DNA from: Anthracocystis setariae
Lineage: Eukaryota > Basidiomycota > Ustilaginomycetes > Ustilaginales > Ustilaginaceae
Reading direction: 5' to 3'
Assembly: GCA_928724745.1 (NCBI GenBank)
Contig: CAKMXJ010000004.1
Location: 434,001 to 498,000 of the forward strand
Length of the DNA: 64,000 nt
The notes under the pieces were generated by a model. The model was not told the DNA's origin. It ran no database searches and saw only the letters and a program-made list of their open reading frames with translations. Made by a program: the position numbers and the translations under genes. Below, in pieces: positions 50,620 to 62,039 of the stretch; the first letter of the stretch is position 1; every line of letters starts with the position of its first letter.

Positions 50620-51708
50620 ACTGTTTAGAGTCTATGGCGGAGGCGAGTGTGGCACGGTAACGGTCGTTAATTGAGGTGAGCCAGGAGCAGAATCAGCGCA
50701 ATGACAATTGCGGAAGAGGATACGATTGGTTAGGAATGGCGGCCGGTGACATATGGCGGAAGCGGGATGAGAAAGTGGAGGAAAGCAACAAGCGGGACGA
50801 GGTCAGTGGTGCGGTCGCGAAGTGAATGCGATGTCGGCCAAGAAGAAATGCGGAATGCGACTTAAATTTCCCAAGCCAGACGCGAGTCGAGACGCGTAGC
50901 CGGCACTGCCGAGAACAGTGTTGCTTCTCGCGAGCAGCGACTTGCGATGATGGCAGTATTGGGCCGATCTGAGCCGCGCTGATGACGACGACCATATCGT
51001 ATCAAGGCCAAACCTGCACCGCTGCAACGGCGACCAGCCCGTCAGAACGCCTTCGTTGCGCCCGTGACCTGCTCAGGTAGTAACGCTTGGCCCCCCACCT
51101 CTGTCAACGCCGCCGTGTTCGCCAACAACAAATTGATGGTTGGCTGGCTGGCTGGCTGGATGGATGGATGGGAGCCCATTACTCATGATCGCGAGCAGAA
51201 CAGGTTGAACGATGGCGTTGAGAGTGATTGGCAATGCTGCGTGTGCAGTGACGATGTCATAGAGGGGCAATGTCACGTCTCGACGCGTCTGTGTGTAGCG
51301 CACGCAGCGTTTGGAATATGCTTACCTGTATGAGGAACTGGCGGGTGTGTGGTGTGGGTGAGAGAGTTGGCGGAGGAAAGCAAAGGGGGCGTTTTGGGTG
51401 AGCGACGATTTTGGCGGGGGGTTTTGAGTGAGCCAGCCAGCCAAGTCGAGCCAGCCAGCCAGAGCGGTGCCTGGTCCCCTGGTTTTTCTTTTTGCGGCAG
51501 TGGGCCAGTCAAATTCGTTTGGCCCGTCTGCGAGTCAGTCAGCGATACTGTAGAGTAAATTCAAGGCAGCACACCAGTCAAATTCGAATTGGCAAGCTTT
51601 GGCTCGACGCGCGAGCACGCAGTTTCGATGAACCACACGCTTAGACTCTATCTAGCTTTTCCCGGCAGCAGAACAGCACCCAACGACGCGACTGCAAAAA
51701 CACACACA
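50620..51708. other. Intergenic region between NHP6 and the DNA transposon
   Basis: About 1.1 kb. It includes a GGCT/GGAT simple repeat (about 51140-51172) and, some 290 bp on, an inverted-sense GCCA repeat (about 51428-51465). No gene supported. The transposon starts at 51709. Confidence 0.4.
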
Positions 51709-51753
51709 AGGGGGTATCACTTTGGCGAGTTTATTATTTACACGTGTTTTTTT
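51709..51753 (+). repeat. Left terminal inverted repeat of the DNA transposon
   Basis: 45 bp. It is complementary to 62999-63043 with one mismatch near its base 18 (G versus A). It contains ACACGTGT. Confidence 0.9.
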
Positions 51754-51988
51754 GTGGCTCGAGTTTTTTTTTTCCTCAACTGCTTATGTAAGCCCCGCCA
51801 AATTGCAAAAACTCGTGAGAAATCAAAAACCCGGCCCAGGACCTGGTTTTGCAAGAAACTCGGTTTGTGGTTGCTTCCGCATTGGTGGTCAAAGCGCGCT
51901 TTGGTGGTCAAAGCGTCTCCTTCTTCTTCTTCTTCTTCTTCTTCTTCTCTAACACTTCCTTCGGCCCAGGTGTACACCAAATTTTGTA

Positions 51989-53381
51989 ATGTCCAGCATC
52001 AATACCAACGCTGACGACCTCAGCAGTCAGCCAACTCCCTCTCATGGCGCTCGTTTGCCTCTCTCAAGCCAATATGAAGCTGCGCGGGTCGCATCTGGTC
52101 AATCAACTGCCCAATCTACCAGCGCTTCTGGACTTCACTCTCGCACTCGCTCTCACCAACCTTCGTCTACAGCTCGTAGCAGTACAGCCAAGAAAAATTT
52201 TGTCTGGAAGAAAGATGATACTATGCGCCTTGTCAACATCCTTTTCAACAACGAGGCTTACCAGCGCGTTCTGTTGCCTGGTCGGGACGACACTGCCAGC
52301 GAGCAAGGTGCAAAGCTGCGCAAGGATCCAATTCTACGAGAGATCTTCTCACAGATCTGGCCTGGGACTCCTGTTGCCGAGAAGAGGATCAAGCAAAAGA
52401 TTCGCTGGATGCAAGCTACGTACAGAGAGGAAAAGAAGAAGCTCTCGTTCACGGGTGCCGGAAGCTTGCTTGAGCACATCGATGCCTCCCATCCAGTAAG
52501 TGGTGCTCCCCTTCGGCATGACATAAGTAAGTCATTTGATGTAAGTCGATTGTTTCTGACAGCATCATCCTTATGTTTCTCTTGTCATTGCGCAGGAATT
52601 CATCTCTCGTAAGGCCCTATTAGAGAAGCATCCTTGGTTCGACAAGATGCATCAAATGATGAATGGACGCTTCACTGGTGACCCTCCTGTCATGCTGACA
52701 ACTCCTGGTATCGACGATGGTAGCGACAATCAATCTGATCACGATCAATGTGATCTCAGCGTGTCAAGCACTCACCACGATCAATCGGATTTCAACATGT
52801 CAAGCACTCAAGGCGACTTTGACGAAGATATGCTGGATTTCTTGGATCATGGTCCCCATGGACGTGGTCTTCCTAACATGCTTGATATGGTCGACTCCAA
52901 CAGACGCGACATAGATCCAATCACTCCTACTCGACCCCCCCACCACATGCTTTGCCGTCCACTTCCCTCCGACAACATCGACACAAGCATCTCGCCCTTG
53001 TCCAGTCAGGCTTCTGCTTCCGGAAGCAAACGCAAGCGAAGCTCCGTTGACGCAAAAAAAGACTCAGTTGCAGACGCTTTCTACCGAAGTTCGATTGATG
53101 GGCTTGGCATCAAGCTTCAGCTTGAACAGGAAAAGACCAAGCGCGAAGAGATGCGCATCAAGTACAAGAAGGACAAGCATCAGGCTCGAGAACGCCGTCG
53201 AGATCAAGAGCAGAGTCTACAAGCTCAGCAGCAGGCTCTGCAGCTTCAGCAGAACAACACGATGATTGAGCTCATGAAGTTGCTCAACAACATGAATCGT
53301 GCGGCACAAGACCAGTCTCGAGGATCAGCTGTACATCAACCCTCTTCGCACAGCTCCATTACCGATGATGCGGCTCAGTAG
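51989..53381 (+). CDS. Myb/SANT-like DNA-binding protein of the DNA transposon
   Basis: Two exons: 51989-52495 and 52596-53381 (intron 52496-52595, GTAAGT...CGCAG), giving 430 aa. An N-terminal trihelix/Myb-like block (KKNFVWKKDDTMRLVNILF ... REIFSQIWPGTP ... RIKQKIRWMQATYREEKKK) is followed by HPWFDKMHQMM, an acidic middle with DQ/DH repeats, an NLS-like GSKRKRSS and a Gln-rich coiled coil (QSLQAQQQALQLQQNN). In Harbinger elements a Myb-like protein binds the transposase and the element ends and brings the transposase into the nucleus. That role is inferred from family and position. The frame is intact. Confidence 0.78.
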
Positions 53382-53709
53382 ATTGCTGCTTGTTTTCAAG
53401 TAGATTTGTCCACCCTGTTTTCGGCAATTTGCACACAACATTCCGTCGTCTTACAAATACCCCAACTCTCTAGCATACCTAGCCAGATGTTACACAGTGT
53501 ATCTTCATCGGCATCAATGAATTCAATAGCAAGCAGAACGTGTTGAAAGAGATGATTGAGAGCAGCGTGTGGTTTGGTCACATTGAGAATGCATTTTAGT
53601 GAATCGATCACAGCGCAGCACTGGTTACAGAAAGACAACGCGTCAGTGAGATACTCTATCTTTTACACCACCACCATTCAACATAATTCAACTTCTATAG
53701 ACCGCAGTG

Positions 53710-53860
53710 ATGGTGCGCATTAGCTCGAAACAGGCTCTACTTATGGACATTGTAGATGCACTTGAGCTCAGTCTAGCGCGCAAGCTGGAACACAATCAAG
53801 AACGTCGACAAAGTTTGGATTCAAACAGCCCGCCTTCGGATGTCTCATCAACCAGCTCGT
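53710..53860 (+). pseudogene. Harbinger-type transposase, N-terminal fragment
   Basis: The ATG at 53710 starts about 50 codons (MVRISSKQALLMDIVDALE ...) that run into the TE3 LTR at 53861. It has no recognisable motif itself. It is assigned by position between the Myb gene and the transposase C-terminus. Confidence 0.5.
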
Positions 53861-54210
53861 TGTTACGAACATCAGTGCCGGGCAAGAATATAGTAGTGTG
53901 ACAAGCGGGAGGAGGCTTTCCCGATCCAGGTCAGGAATCGGGGTCCAGGGTGGAACTGCGGCAATCTCCGGGAGGGGCTCCCGGGGGTCACACCAAAGAT
54001 CCTCCCCGCAACTAACTCACGTCAGGACGTCGATTGTATTTTAGCTTACTCACTATAGTAGGTGGAAATATCAGACCTTCTCCCGATCTCCCGCTCACCC
54101 GCTCCGCTATCTAGGCAACGATCCCGGGAACAACACCCGGTACCACGCCCCTGGCCTCGATACAGACGCACCGCCACGTTCCGAGGTTCCCAGACCCCAG
54201 GAGCATAACA
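53861..54210 (+). repeat. TE3 5' LTR
   Basis: 350 bp, TGTTACGAAC to GCATAACA. The two hairpins of TE2 are kept with changes. GTCGATTGTA at 54029-54038 again matches the site after the LTR. Confidence 0.93.
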
Positions 54211-54211
54211 T

Positions 54212-54221
54212 TACAATCGAC
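54212..54221 (+). other. TE3 primer binding site, probable self-priming type
   Basis: TACAATCGAC, reverse complement of 54029-54038 within the LTR. The offset from the LTR start (168) is the same as in TE2. Confidence 0.65.
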
Positions 54222-54257
54222 CTCCCCGTTGCCATCAACGCGGAGACTCCAGTCACC

Positions 54258-57200
54258 ATGCAAACCCGTAGCCAGCCTTGTCCCGGTTCCCCGGACTCCG
54301 TTCCGAGTTCGGGCAGCCCTACCCCCGAAAGCCCCGGCTCGGGAGGCGATCCCGTCCAGGGACTGGTCGCCGCCGTCCAGAGCCTCACCGCCCTGGTCGG
54401 AGGATTGGCCGACCAGATCCGGGCGCTCAACAGCGGCCGGGTCCTCGACCCCGCCGCCCCGACCCCGGCAGAGCCGACCCTCCCGCCTCCCCGCGAGCCG
54501 GGAGGAACCACGGGTTACCCGGGAGACTTCCTCCCTGAGCGCGAGACCTCGGAGGACAGGTACGCCCGTGCGACCCGTTTGATGGGCGAGCGAGAGGTCA
54601 CCCAGCAGCCGGGTCCCCCGGGAACCCCTGCAGTGGCTCCCAACTGGGACCCCTCGGAGGATTACTCCTCCCGGGCTAAGGCCCCGGAAGTTAGCGTTGC
54701 CGCTCCTTCCTGGGACGGTAAGCGCGACGAGCTGGAGGCTTTCATCGAACAATGCACCCTCCATTTCGATCTTAACCCGGCACGCTTCCCCTCCGACCCC
54801 CGCCGTGTCCTATGGGCCCTAGCCCATATCTCGGGTGTACCCCGGGAGCGACTCCGCAACCTGCGCCAGGCCCGCCCGGAAATCAACCTGTTCCACAAAT
54901 GGGATACGTTCTGTGCCGATCTTCGCCGCACCTATGGGGATCCCAACCCGGGACACACCGCCCGGGTCAAGCTCCAGCGGTTGCGTCAATCGGGAAGCGT
55001 TAGCGCTCACGCTGCCAAGTTCTTGGCCCTAGCCACTAAGGCTAACGCTACCGACAATCAGCAATTGTTGACTACCTTCCAGCTTAGCCTCCGGGAGAGC
55101 CTCCGGCAGAAGCTCCTCCACGTGGAGACCTACGATCTGCACAAGTACATTGACACCGCCATCCGAACCGAGCAGCGAATGTACGAGATCGGCCTGGTGA
55201 CCCCGGGTCACCCGGACACCCCGGGTCGCCCGGAACGCCGCCCCGAAGGTCGGGGCGGCCGCTCACCCAATCCGATGGTACCCCGTCGCGAGCCCCCCAA
55301 CAAGCGGGGTGATCCGCCCCGCCCCGGGCTGGCCAGCCGGGAGCTTCCCGACGAGGTCCGCAAGTATCGTCGGGAAAACAACCTCTGCTACGGGTGCGGG
55401 GGCCCCCACGCAGTCCGGGACTGCCCAAAGGCCGCCCAGACTCGGTCCCTCCGGGCCAACGTGGCTATCCTGGACCCCGCCAACGGCGAGCTTTTGGTCC
55501 AACCCCTGGTCCCGGACGTCCCGGAGACCCGGTGGTCCGGTGAAGACGAAGCCACACCTATCAATGGCGAGGATGACCTACCTGATGACCGTTCCATCCT
55601 GTCCTATGACCCGGAGTGGGACCCCGAGTCCACCGACCATCCTCAATCTCCCCCGGTGAGGGCCAACATCGCCCAACTTCGCCAGGATCCGGGACTCGTG
55701 GATCTCAGGAGCCATGTAGCGGCCCTCATCCCTCCCGCCGAGCCGGTGATCAGTGGGGACACCATCCGGGTACACCGGCACCCCAGCATCCCGGTGTATG
55801 AGTGCTGGGTCACGCTGGCCGGGTGCCGGGCCCGGGCCCTAATTGACGGGGGCGCTACCGCTTCTTTTGTGGACAGGGCCATGCTGGAGCGGGAGGTGGG
55901 CGTCCCGGAGGCCCTCCAGGCCCCGGTGCGCACGGCAACTTTCGATTCCCGCTCAGAGGCTATCACCCACACTCTCAGGGCATCGGTCAGCCTTGCGGGA
56001 GTCCCAGTTACCCCGAATCATCAATTCTATGTCGCACCCCGCATCTCCGATTATGATATCATCCTTGGAATGGATTGGATTGAAAGGACCGAACCGGTAC
56101 TCAACTATCAAACCCAAACCATGCACTTCCCGCTCCCGGGAGGAGGGGGTTACGCCACCACCCCGGTTCAACCTACCGGCCCTCCGCTGCTTACCAATGG
56201 ACAGGATCCCGTCCCGGGGGAGAACTGTTTCGCTATCCACCCTAGTCCCTTGGAGCCACCCCGGGCCCCAGGCCTCCCGGAGGAGTACCGGGACTTCTCG
56301 GACGTGTTCGATGAGGCCAACGCCGACGTGCTACCGCCTCGCCGGCCTCACGACCACCAGATTAACCTCCTTCCCGGAGCCCAGATCCCCCATGGCGCGC
56401 TATACTCCCTCTCCGGGAGAGAAATGGAGGAACTTAAGACCTATCTTGATAAGATGCTTGAGATAGGATTCATCCGGCCATCCAAGAGCCCGGCAGCCGC
56501 CCCTATCATCTTCGTCCCGAAGAAAGATGGCAAACTCCGCCTTTGCGTCGACTACCGGGCCCTCAACAGCATCACCGTCAAAGACAAGTACCCGATTCCC
56601 CTGATCTCCGAGCACCTGGACTGCCTCTCCCGGGCTAAGATTTACACGAAATTAGATCTTAAGGGGGCCTACAATCTGGTCCGCATCGCGGAGGGCGACG
56701 AATGGAAAACAGCCTTCCGGACCAGGTACGGGAGCTACGAATACTTAGTTATGCCCTTTGGACTATGTAACGCTCCGTCTACCTTCCAGCGTCTTATGAA
56801 CCACGTCCTCCACGACCTCTTGGATGTCACGGTGATAGTGTATTTGGACGATATCCTCATATTTTCGGGTGACCCCGCAGAACACACCTCTCACGTCCGG
56901 GAGGTGCTAAGGCGCCTCCGGGACCACAAGCTGTACTGTGCCCCGGAAAAATGCGACTTCAGGACCTCGTCCGTCGAATTCCTCGGGTACCGGGTCAGCC
57001 CCGGAGGGATCAGCATGGACCCCGGTAAAGTGGACGCGGTGACGTCCTGGCCAGAACCGGTCACCATCCGGGACATCCAGGTTTTCCTAGGGTTTGCCAA
57101 CTTCTATCGTCGTTTTATCCGCCACTACTCCCGGGTGGCGACCCCGCTCACCGATCGGCTCAAGAACAAGGCCGCCGGGAAGATCATCTTGGAGCCTCGG

Positions 57201-59165
57201 GAGCGGGAAGCTTTCACCCGTCTCAAAGAAGCCTTCACTACTGCCCCAATCCTACAACACTTCGACCCCTCTCGGCTCACGGTGATCGAGACAGATGCCA
57301 GTGATTACGTCGTGGCTGCCGTACTCTCCCAGTGGTATGCCATCCCGGGAACCGACCCCGGGACCGTACCCCGGCCCTCGACCCACCGGCTTCACCCGGT
57401 AGCCTATTGGTTGCGGAAAATGCAGCCCGCAGAGCGCAATTACGAAATACACGATAAGGAGCTCCTAGCGATCGTGGACGCGTTGCAGGAATGGAGACAT
57501 TATCTCCACGGGCTCCAGGAGCCGTTTGAGGTGCTCACCGACCACCAGGCCCTCCAATATTTCCAAACGAAACGGCAACTTAACAGGCGGCAGGCCCGGT
57601 GGAGCATGGCTCTCGGGGAGTTCACGTTCACCATTACGTACCGACCCGGGACCCAGGCCACCCGCCCGGACGCTCTGTCCCGGCGCTCCGATGGTCATCC
57701 CAACACCACCACTACCAATCATCAGCATGACCCCGCTAACGTTGCGGTCCTCCTACCCCCCTACCTGTTCCAAAATTCCGGGCTGGCGGAACAGCAAACC
57801 CCGGCTGCGCACCGCATATCTGACGCAGCCCCGGCCCCCGACCCCCTTCCGGCCAGTCCCGTGTCCCCCACCGAAGTTAAGCAAATCCTAGAACGTTATC
57901 ACGACCACCCAACGGCGGGACACCCGGGAGTGGCCGCGACCCTCGAATTAGTCCGTCGTCACCATTCCTGGCCGACCCTCAAGCATGATGTTACGGAGTA
58001 CGTCCGGACCTGCGGAGCCTGTAAGCGCGCTAAGGCACCCCGGCATAAGCCTTATGGACTGCTACTCCCGCTTGAGGCCCCGTCCCGGCCGTTCGGGACC
58101 ATCACCATGGACCATATCGAAGGTCTCCCGCCTTCCCGGGCCGGTGGTCTCACATTCGACTCCGTTCTCGTTGTCGCCGATCGCCTCACCAAATACTCAC
58201 TTTTCCTCCCGGCTCGGAAGTCCGATACAGCTAAAGACCTCGCCCACATGCTGTTCTCCCGTGTCTTTGCCTACTTTGGACTCCCGGACACTATCGTCTC
58301 GGACCGGGGGCGCACTTTCATATCATCCCTGTGGAAAGACATATTAACCGCCCTCGGGACCACCCCGGCTCTTTCCACAGCTTATCATCCCCAAACCGAT
58401 GGCCAAACGGAGCGGGTCAACCAAAACTTAGAAGTTTTCCTCCGTTTTTACATCAATTACCAACAAGACGACTGGGCCACCTGGTTGCCCTACGCCCAGC
58501 TTACGCTCAACAATCGGGTGTCAGCCACGACCGGGCTCCCGGCCACCCTCCCCCTGTTTGGCTTCACCCCGCGTACCCTCCCCGGTTCGCCGGCCCTCTC
58601 CCCGGGTGGTAGGCCACCCTCCGAATCTTCTTTCCACCAACTCCTTTGCCAATGCCAAGCCAACATTGACCGGGCCTCCCTGACCATGTCCAAATACGCG
58701 AACCGTTCCAGGATGGACCGGTCTTTTTCCGGGGGTGAAATGGTACTGCTCCGCACCCGGCACCTCCGACAGGACCGTCCGTCCCGGAAGTTAGGGAACC
58801 CGCTGGCGGGACCGTTTTGCATCCTCCAAGCAATAGGCCCCCGGGCCTACAAGCTAGACCTCCCACCCGCCTGGAAAATTCACCCGGTATTTCACGTCAG
58901 TCTCCTGGAACCATACTCCCCGGATACCCGGCCCTCTGAGCACGCCCCGACGTCCCGGCGCCTGGAGGACGACCGACAAGACTTTGAAGTTGAAGGCATC
59001 CTAGCCTCCCGGGACACGCGCCGGGGACGACAGTACCGGGTGAAATGGGTCGGTTACACCCAACCTACCTGGGAGCCAGCAGTTCATCTTGAAAACAGCC
59101 AAGAATTACTGCGGGAGTTCCATGAGCAACAACCCGGGAGCCAGGAGGACCCCCCGGGCTACTGA
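54258..59165 (+). CDS. TE3 Gag-Pol polyprotein
   Basis: 1635 aa in one frame. It has the same domains as the TE2 product: capsid, CYGCGGPHAVRDC knuckle, protease ALIDGGATASF, RT with YLDD (second Asp codon 56850-56852, residue 865), RNase H ETDASDYVV, integrase HHCC and D-D-E, chromodomain VEGILASRDTRRGRQYRVKW. All key residues I can check are present, so this may be an active polyprotein. The gag N-terminus is ten residues longer than in TE2. Confidence 0.95.
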   Translation: MQTRSQPCPGSPDSVPSSGSPTPESPGSGGDPVQGLVAAVQSLTALVGGLADQIRALNSGRVLDPAAPTPAEPTLPPPREPGGTTGYPGDFLPERETSEDRYARATRLMGEREVTQQPGPPGTPAVAPNWDPSEDYSSRAKAPEVSVAAPSWDGKRDELEAFIEQCTLHFDLNPARFPSDPRRVLWALAHISGVPRERLRNLRQARPEINLFHKWDTFCADLRRTYGDPNPGHTARVKLQRLRQSGSVSAHAAKFLALATKANATDNQQLLTTFQLSLRESLRQKLLHVETYDLHKYIDTAIRTEQRMYEIGLVTPGHPDTPGRPERRPEGRGGRSPNPMVPRREPPNKRGDPPRPGLASRELPDEVRKYRRENNLCYGCGGPHAVRDCPKAAQTRSLRANVAILDPANGELLVQPLVPDVPETRWSGEDEATPINGEDDLPDDRSILSYDPEWDPESTDHPQSPPVRANIAQLRQDPGLVDLRSHVAALIPPAEPVISGDTIRVHRHPSIPVYECWVTLAGCRARALIDGGATASFVDRAMLEREVGVPEALQAPVRTATFDSRSEAITHTLRASVSLAGVPVTPNHQFYVAPRISDYDIILGMDWIERTEPVLNYQTQTMHFPLPGGGGYATTPVQPTGPPLLTNGQDPVPGENCFAIHPSPLEPPRAPGLPEEYRDFSDVFDEANADVLPPRRPHDHQINLLPGAQIPHGALYSLSGREMEELKTYLDKMLEIGFIRPSKSPAAAPIIFVPKKDGKLRLCVDYRALNSITVKDKYPIPLISEHLDCLSRAKIYTKLDLKGAYNLVRIAEGDEWKTAFRTRYGSYEYLVMPFGLCNAPSTFQRLMNHVLHDLLDVTVIVYLDDILIFSGDPAEHTSHVREVLRRLRDHKLYCAPEKCDFRTSSVEFLGYRVSPGGISMDPGKVDAVTSWPEPVTIRDIQVFLGFANFYRRFIRHYSRVATPLTDRLKNKAAGKIILEPREREAFTRLKEAFTTAPILQHFDPSRLTVIETDASDYVVAAVLSQWYAIPGTDPGTVPRPSTHRLHPVAYWLRKMQPAERNYEIHDKELLAIVDALQEWRHYLHGLQEPFEVLTDHQALQYFQTKRQLNRRQARWSMALGEFTFTITYRPGTQATRPDALSRRSDGHPNTTTTNHQHDPANVAVLLPPYLFQNSGLAEQQTPAAHRISDAAPAPDPLPASPVSPTEVKQILERYHDHPTAGHPGVAATLELVRRHHSWPTLKHDVTEYVRTCGACKRAKAPRHKPYGLLLPLEAPSRPFGTITMDHIEGLPPSRAGGLTFDSVLVVADRLTKYSLFLPARKSDTAKDLAHMLFSRVFAYFGLPDTIVSDRGRTFISSLWKDILTALGTTPALSTAYHPQTDGQTERVNQNLEVFLRFYINYQQDDWATWLPYAQLTLNNRVSATTGLPATLPLFGFTPRTLPGSPALSPGGRPPSESSFHQLLCQCQANIDRASLTMSKYANRSRMDRSFSGGEMVLLRTRHLRQDRPSRKLGNPLAGPFCILQAIGPRAYKLDLPPAWKIHPVFHVSLLEPYSPDTRPSEHAPTSRRLEDDRQDFEVEGILASRDTRRGRQYRVKWVGYTQPTWEPAVHLENSQELLREFHEQQPGSQEDPPGY

Positions 59166-59489
59166 CTCCCGGCTGCCACCGCGCAGTCCCGGATGGGCAG
59201 GCCGGCAGGTCGTCTGTCGTTCCCACGACCCCTTCCTGTAGTGACTCGCGGGCGGGGCGTGACAATCCTCCTTTGCCCGGGACACGGGGTGCACGTCGGG
59301 AACAGCTCCCCCCGACTGCCGCTTTACGTCCAGGGTTATGCCTCACCTCTCCATTCTCACCCGAAGGACAGAACACTCCTCAGTCACACACACACACAGC
59401 ACTCAGGGTTCCGTTACGGACACATTTTCATTGTTATTCCCGGGGTCCTAATGACCCCGGACACACTACACGGCCGGGCTCCCGGGAGC

Positions 59490-61403
59490 CTACCGACGCC
59501 CCCTGCGAGAAGGAGTGCGGGGACGGGACTCGTACACATCCGAGTCCACCATCACCACATCCTCGTCGGAGTCCTCCCCGGACTCCCGGCTGCGGCCCTC
59601 AGCCCCAGAGGACTCCTCGTCGCGGGAGTCGTCCCGGGAGTCCTCCCGAGAGCTGCCACGGCGGCGGGGTCGGATGGGGGCCCGCATCTCCCTCACCACC
59701 GCCTGGGCGCGGCAACGCTGGGCACGTCTCTCCGGCTCGGGAGAGGCGGGGCGAAGCCCACTCAACGGGAGGCGCTTTCCCCCGGTCTGGAAGCTCCCCG
59801 GGAGGCGTTTCCCTCCCGTCTGAGAGCCCCCAGGCAGGCGTTTCCCCCCGGTTTGGGGACGAGACCCTCCAGCCCGGGGGGGCCTTTCCCGCGTCGGGGT
59901 CCCTGGGCGCTGCCTTTTCGCGCGCGCCACCTCCGGGGTGGCCGGAGCGTATCCCGGAGGAGAGGACCTCCGGGGTCGGGACGGCCCAGCCTCAGCGCTG
60001 GGGCGGGGAGCAGCCGCCACGCGAGCAGGAACGGCGGCGGGAGCAGGGACAGGGGCAGGGGCAGCGGGAGCCCCAACCGGGGGCAGGGGAGGAGGCGGGA
60101 CGCCGAGCTCCTGGGTGATACCCCCGAAGGCATGGCTCACACCCTCCACGTAGCGGAGGATGTTCTCGTCCCGGTACGACCAGGAGAGACGTCGGTCCGG
60201 CGAAGGACCTGCACCAGCGCGGCGATCACTCCCGCCGCGTGGGATGCCGCCTCCCGGGCCCCGGCCATATGTTGGTCCCCCGGAGCATCGAAGGGACAAA
60301 CTTGGCGCAGGGCCAAGGGAGCATCGGGGATGAGGGTGGTCTGCTTCCACCCCCGTTGACCCCGAGGAGGCCGGGAGCCCGGGACACTGCCGCCAGCACC
60401 GGACAACGTCCCAGCGGGAGACTCGGGAGCCCGGGGACGACTACCCGCCTTGGCCTGTCGACGAGTCTCGTACCGAGCACGCGCAGGGGCGTACTCGGCC
60501 GCCAGGTAATCCGGGAGGTCTGCCGCGGAGAACGAGGTGAAGGGCATCCCGGGGTTTGGACGTTGACCCCGGGCCCGGAGGACAAGATAGGCTTCCATAA
60601 GGAAGCCGCCCTCCTGACGTCCCGTGATGTCCGGGACGCGCCCCTGCCAGTCGCAGGGATACCCCGCGGCGTGGCAACGCTCGCATGCGGCATGCTGACC
60701 GTCCCGGGGGTCCTCCGGACCCCCGACGTCCCGGTGCGCATAGCCCAGGGAGCACTGCGGGTGGGGCTTCTTTTTGCTGTTGGCGCAAGACCAACAGTGC
60801 CCGTACCCCTCAGAAGCGGGAGGGGTACCCCGTGCTCGCACCTCCCGGACCAACTCCGCCAGCCTCCCGGGATCCCCGATTGCTACGCCAACCCCGGGAG
60901 TCGGGGCGGCCACGTTCGAGGGCCCGGGGGGTGACCCCACTACGGGAGGCCACCGCGGTGCTGGCATCCTGGCCCGGGAGCCCGGGAGCCTGCTGCCCAT
61001 CTTCCCGGCGCGGAGATGTGTCCTGCGCCGAGGACTCGTCCACAACCCTGGGAGCCGGGATCAATTCGGCTCCAGCTTCCCCGCCCTCCCGAGCGGGGGA
61101 CTCGTCCGCGTACAGGGAGACCACGTCTCCCTCTTGGGCCACGTACCGGCCCGACTCGTCCACGACCTCCGGGGCACTCACTCCCCGGGACTCGTCCACA
61201 ACCTCCGGGGCACTAACGCCCCGGGACTCGTCCACGACCATTGCTTGTTCGGGGGCGGGGGCAGAGCCTCCCGCTACCCCGGAGTCGGAACCACCGCGCC
61301 GGGTGGAGGATCTTGTCGCTGCATTCAAACGGGAAGAACAAAAGATGTCAGCGACCAGTCCCCGCCTCGTACCTCGGATCCCGGGACCGTACTTACTACG
61401 CAT
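59490..61403 (-). pseudogene. TE3 antisense accessory gene, two frameshifts
   Basis: Counterpart of the TE2 antisense gene. Exon 1 61397-61403, intron 61319-61396 (78 nt, GTAAGT donor, CTGAC box, TGCAG acceptor), then exon 2 in three frames: 61318 to about 60925, about 60925 to 60200, about 60200 to 59490. The first shift is one extra G in a G run near 60925. The second is a loss of roughly 19 bp near 60195 relative to TE2. Between the shifts the sequence is highly like TE2, including both Cys clusters (CWSC...C and CERC...C). As read, the full protein cannot be made. Confidence 0.7.
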
Positions 61404-61483
61404 TGTCTTGATATCTTGTCCCGAGAGTTAGAACGTGGAAATGTGGGAGAAGGGAAGGAACCAGGAACGGGAGTGAGGCGAGT

Positions 61484-61491
61484 CTTATATA
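61484..61491 (-). promoter_or_regulatory. TATA box of the TE3 antisense gene
   Basis: TATATAAG on the minus strand, about 80 nt upstream of the antisense ATG, as in TE2. Confidence 0.62.
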
Positions 61492-61689
61492 CAGAAGAGA
61501 GGTTAGCGCTCAGCCCGCTGCGCACGCCCCACTGCGCACGCCCCGCCAGGCACACAAAGCGTCCGTTCCTGACCCCTTTATTCGCGGAGCGGGTTACGCG
61601 TGGTGGGGCCGGGGCTCCCGCGTGGGGCCCTAAGATCCGGGAGCGGGCAGAAGGCCGCGGGGACGTCGGCCATCCCGGGGGGGGGGTAA

Positions 61690-62039
61690 TGTTACGAACA
61701 TCAGTGCCGGGCAAGAATATAGTAGTGTGACAAGCGGGAGGAGGCTTTCCTGATCCAGGTCAGGAATCGGGGTCCAGGGTGGAACTGCGGCAATCTCCGG
61801 GAGGGGCTCCCGGGGGTCACACCAAAGATCCTCCCCGCAACTAACTCACGTCAGGACGTCGATTGTATTTTAGCTTACTCACTATAGTAGGTGGAAATAT
61901 CAGACCTTCTCCCGATCTCCCGCTCACCCGCTCCGCTATCTAGGCAACGATCCCGGGAACAACACCCGGTACCACGCCCCTGGCCTCGATACAGACGCAC
62001 CGCCACGTTCCGAGGTTCCCAGACCCCAGGAGCATAACA
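61690..62039 (+). repeat. TE3 3' LTR
   Basis: 350 bp, matching the left LTR apart from one base (61751). Preceded by the ten-G tract at 61677-61686 and TAA. Confidence 0.93.

Larger units (their letters stand above)
53861..62039 (+). mobile_element. TE3: chromovirus related to TE2, inserted in the DNA transposon
   Basis: 8179 bp with 350-bp LTRs that differ at one base (C at 53922, T at 61751). It has the same order as TE2: gag-pol with chromodomain, antisense gene zone, ten-G tract, LTR. RT is intact (YLDD). The flanks do not form a 5-bp duplication: CTCGT on the left, GGCTA on the right. LTR sequence differs from TE2 at many sites, so it is another subfamily. Confidence 0.95.

Noticed and set aside
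51140..51465. GGCT and GCCA repeats as transposon ends
   Set aside because: Simple repeats in opposite sense without a duplication or content between them. The real ends of the transposon lie to the right.
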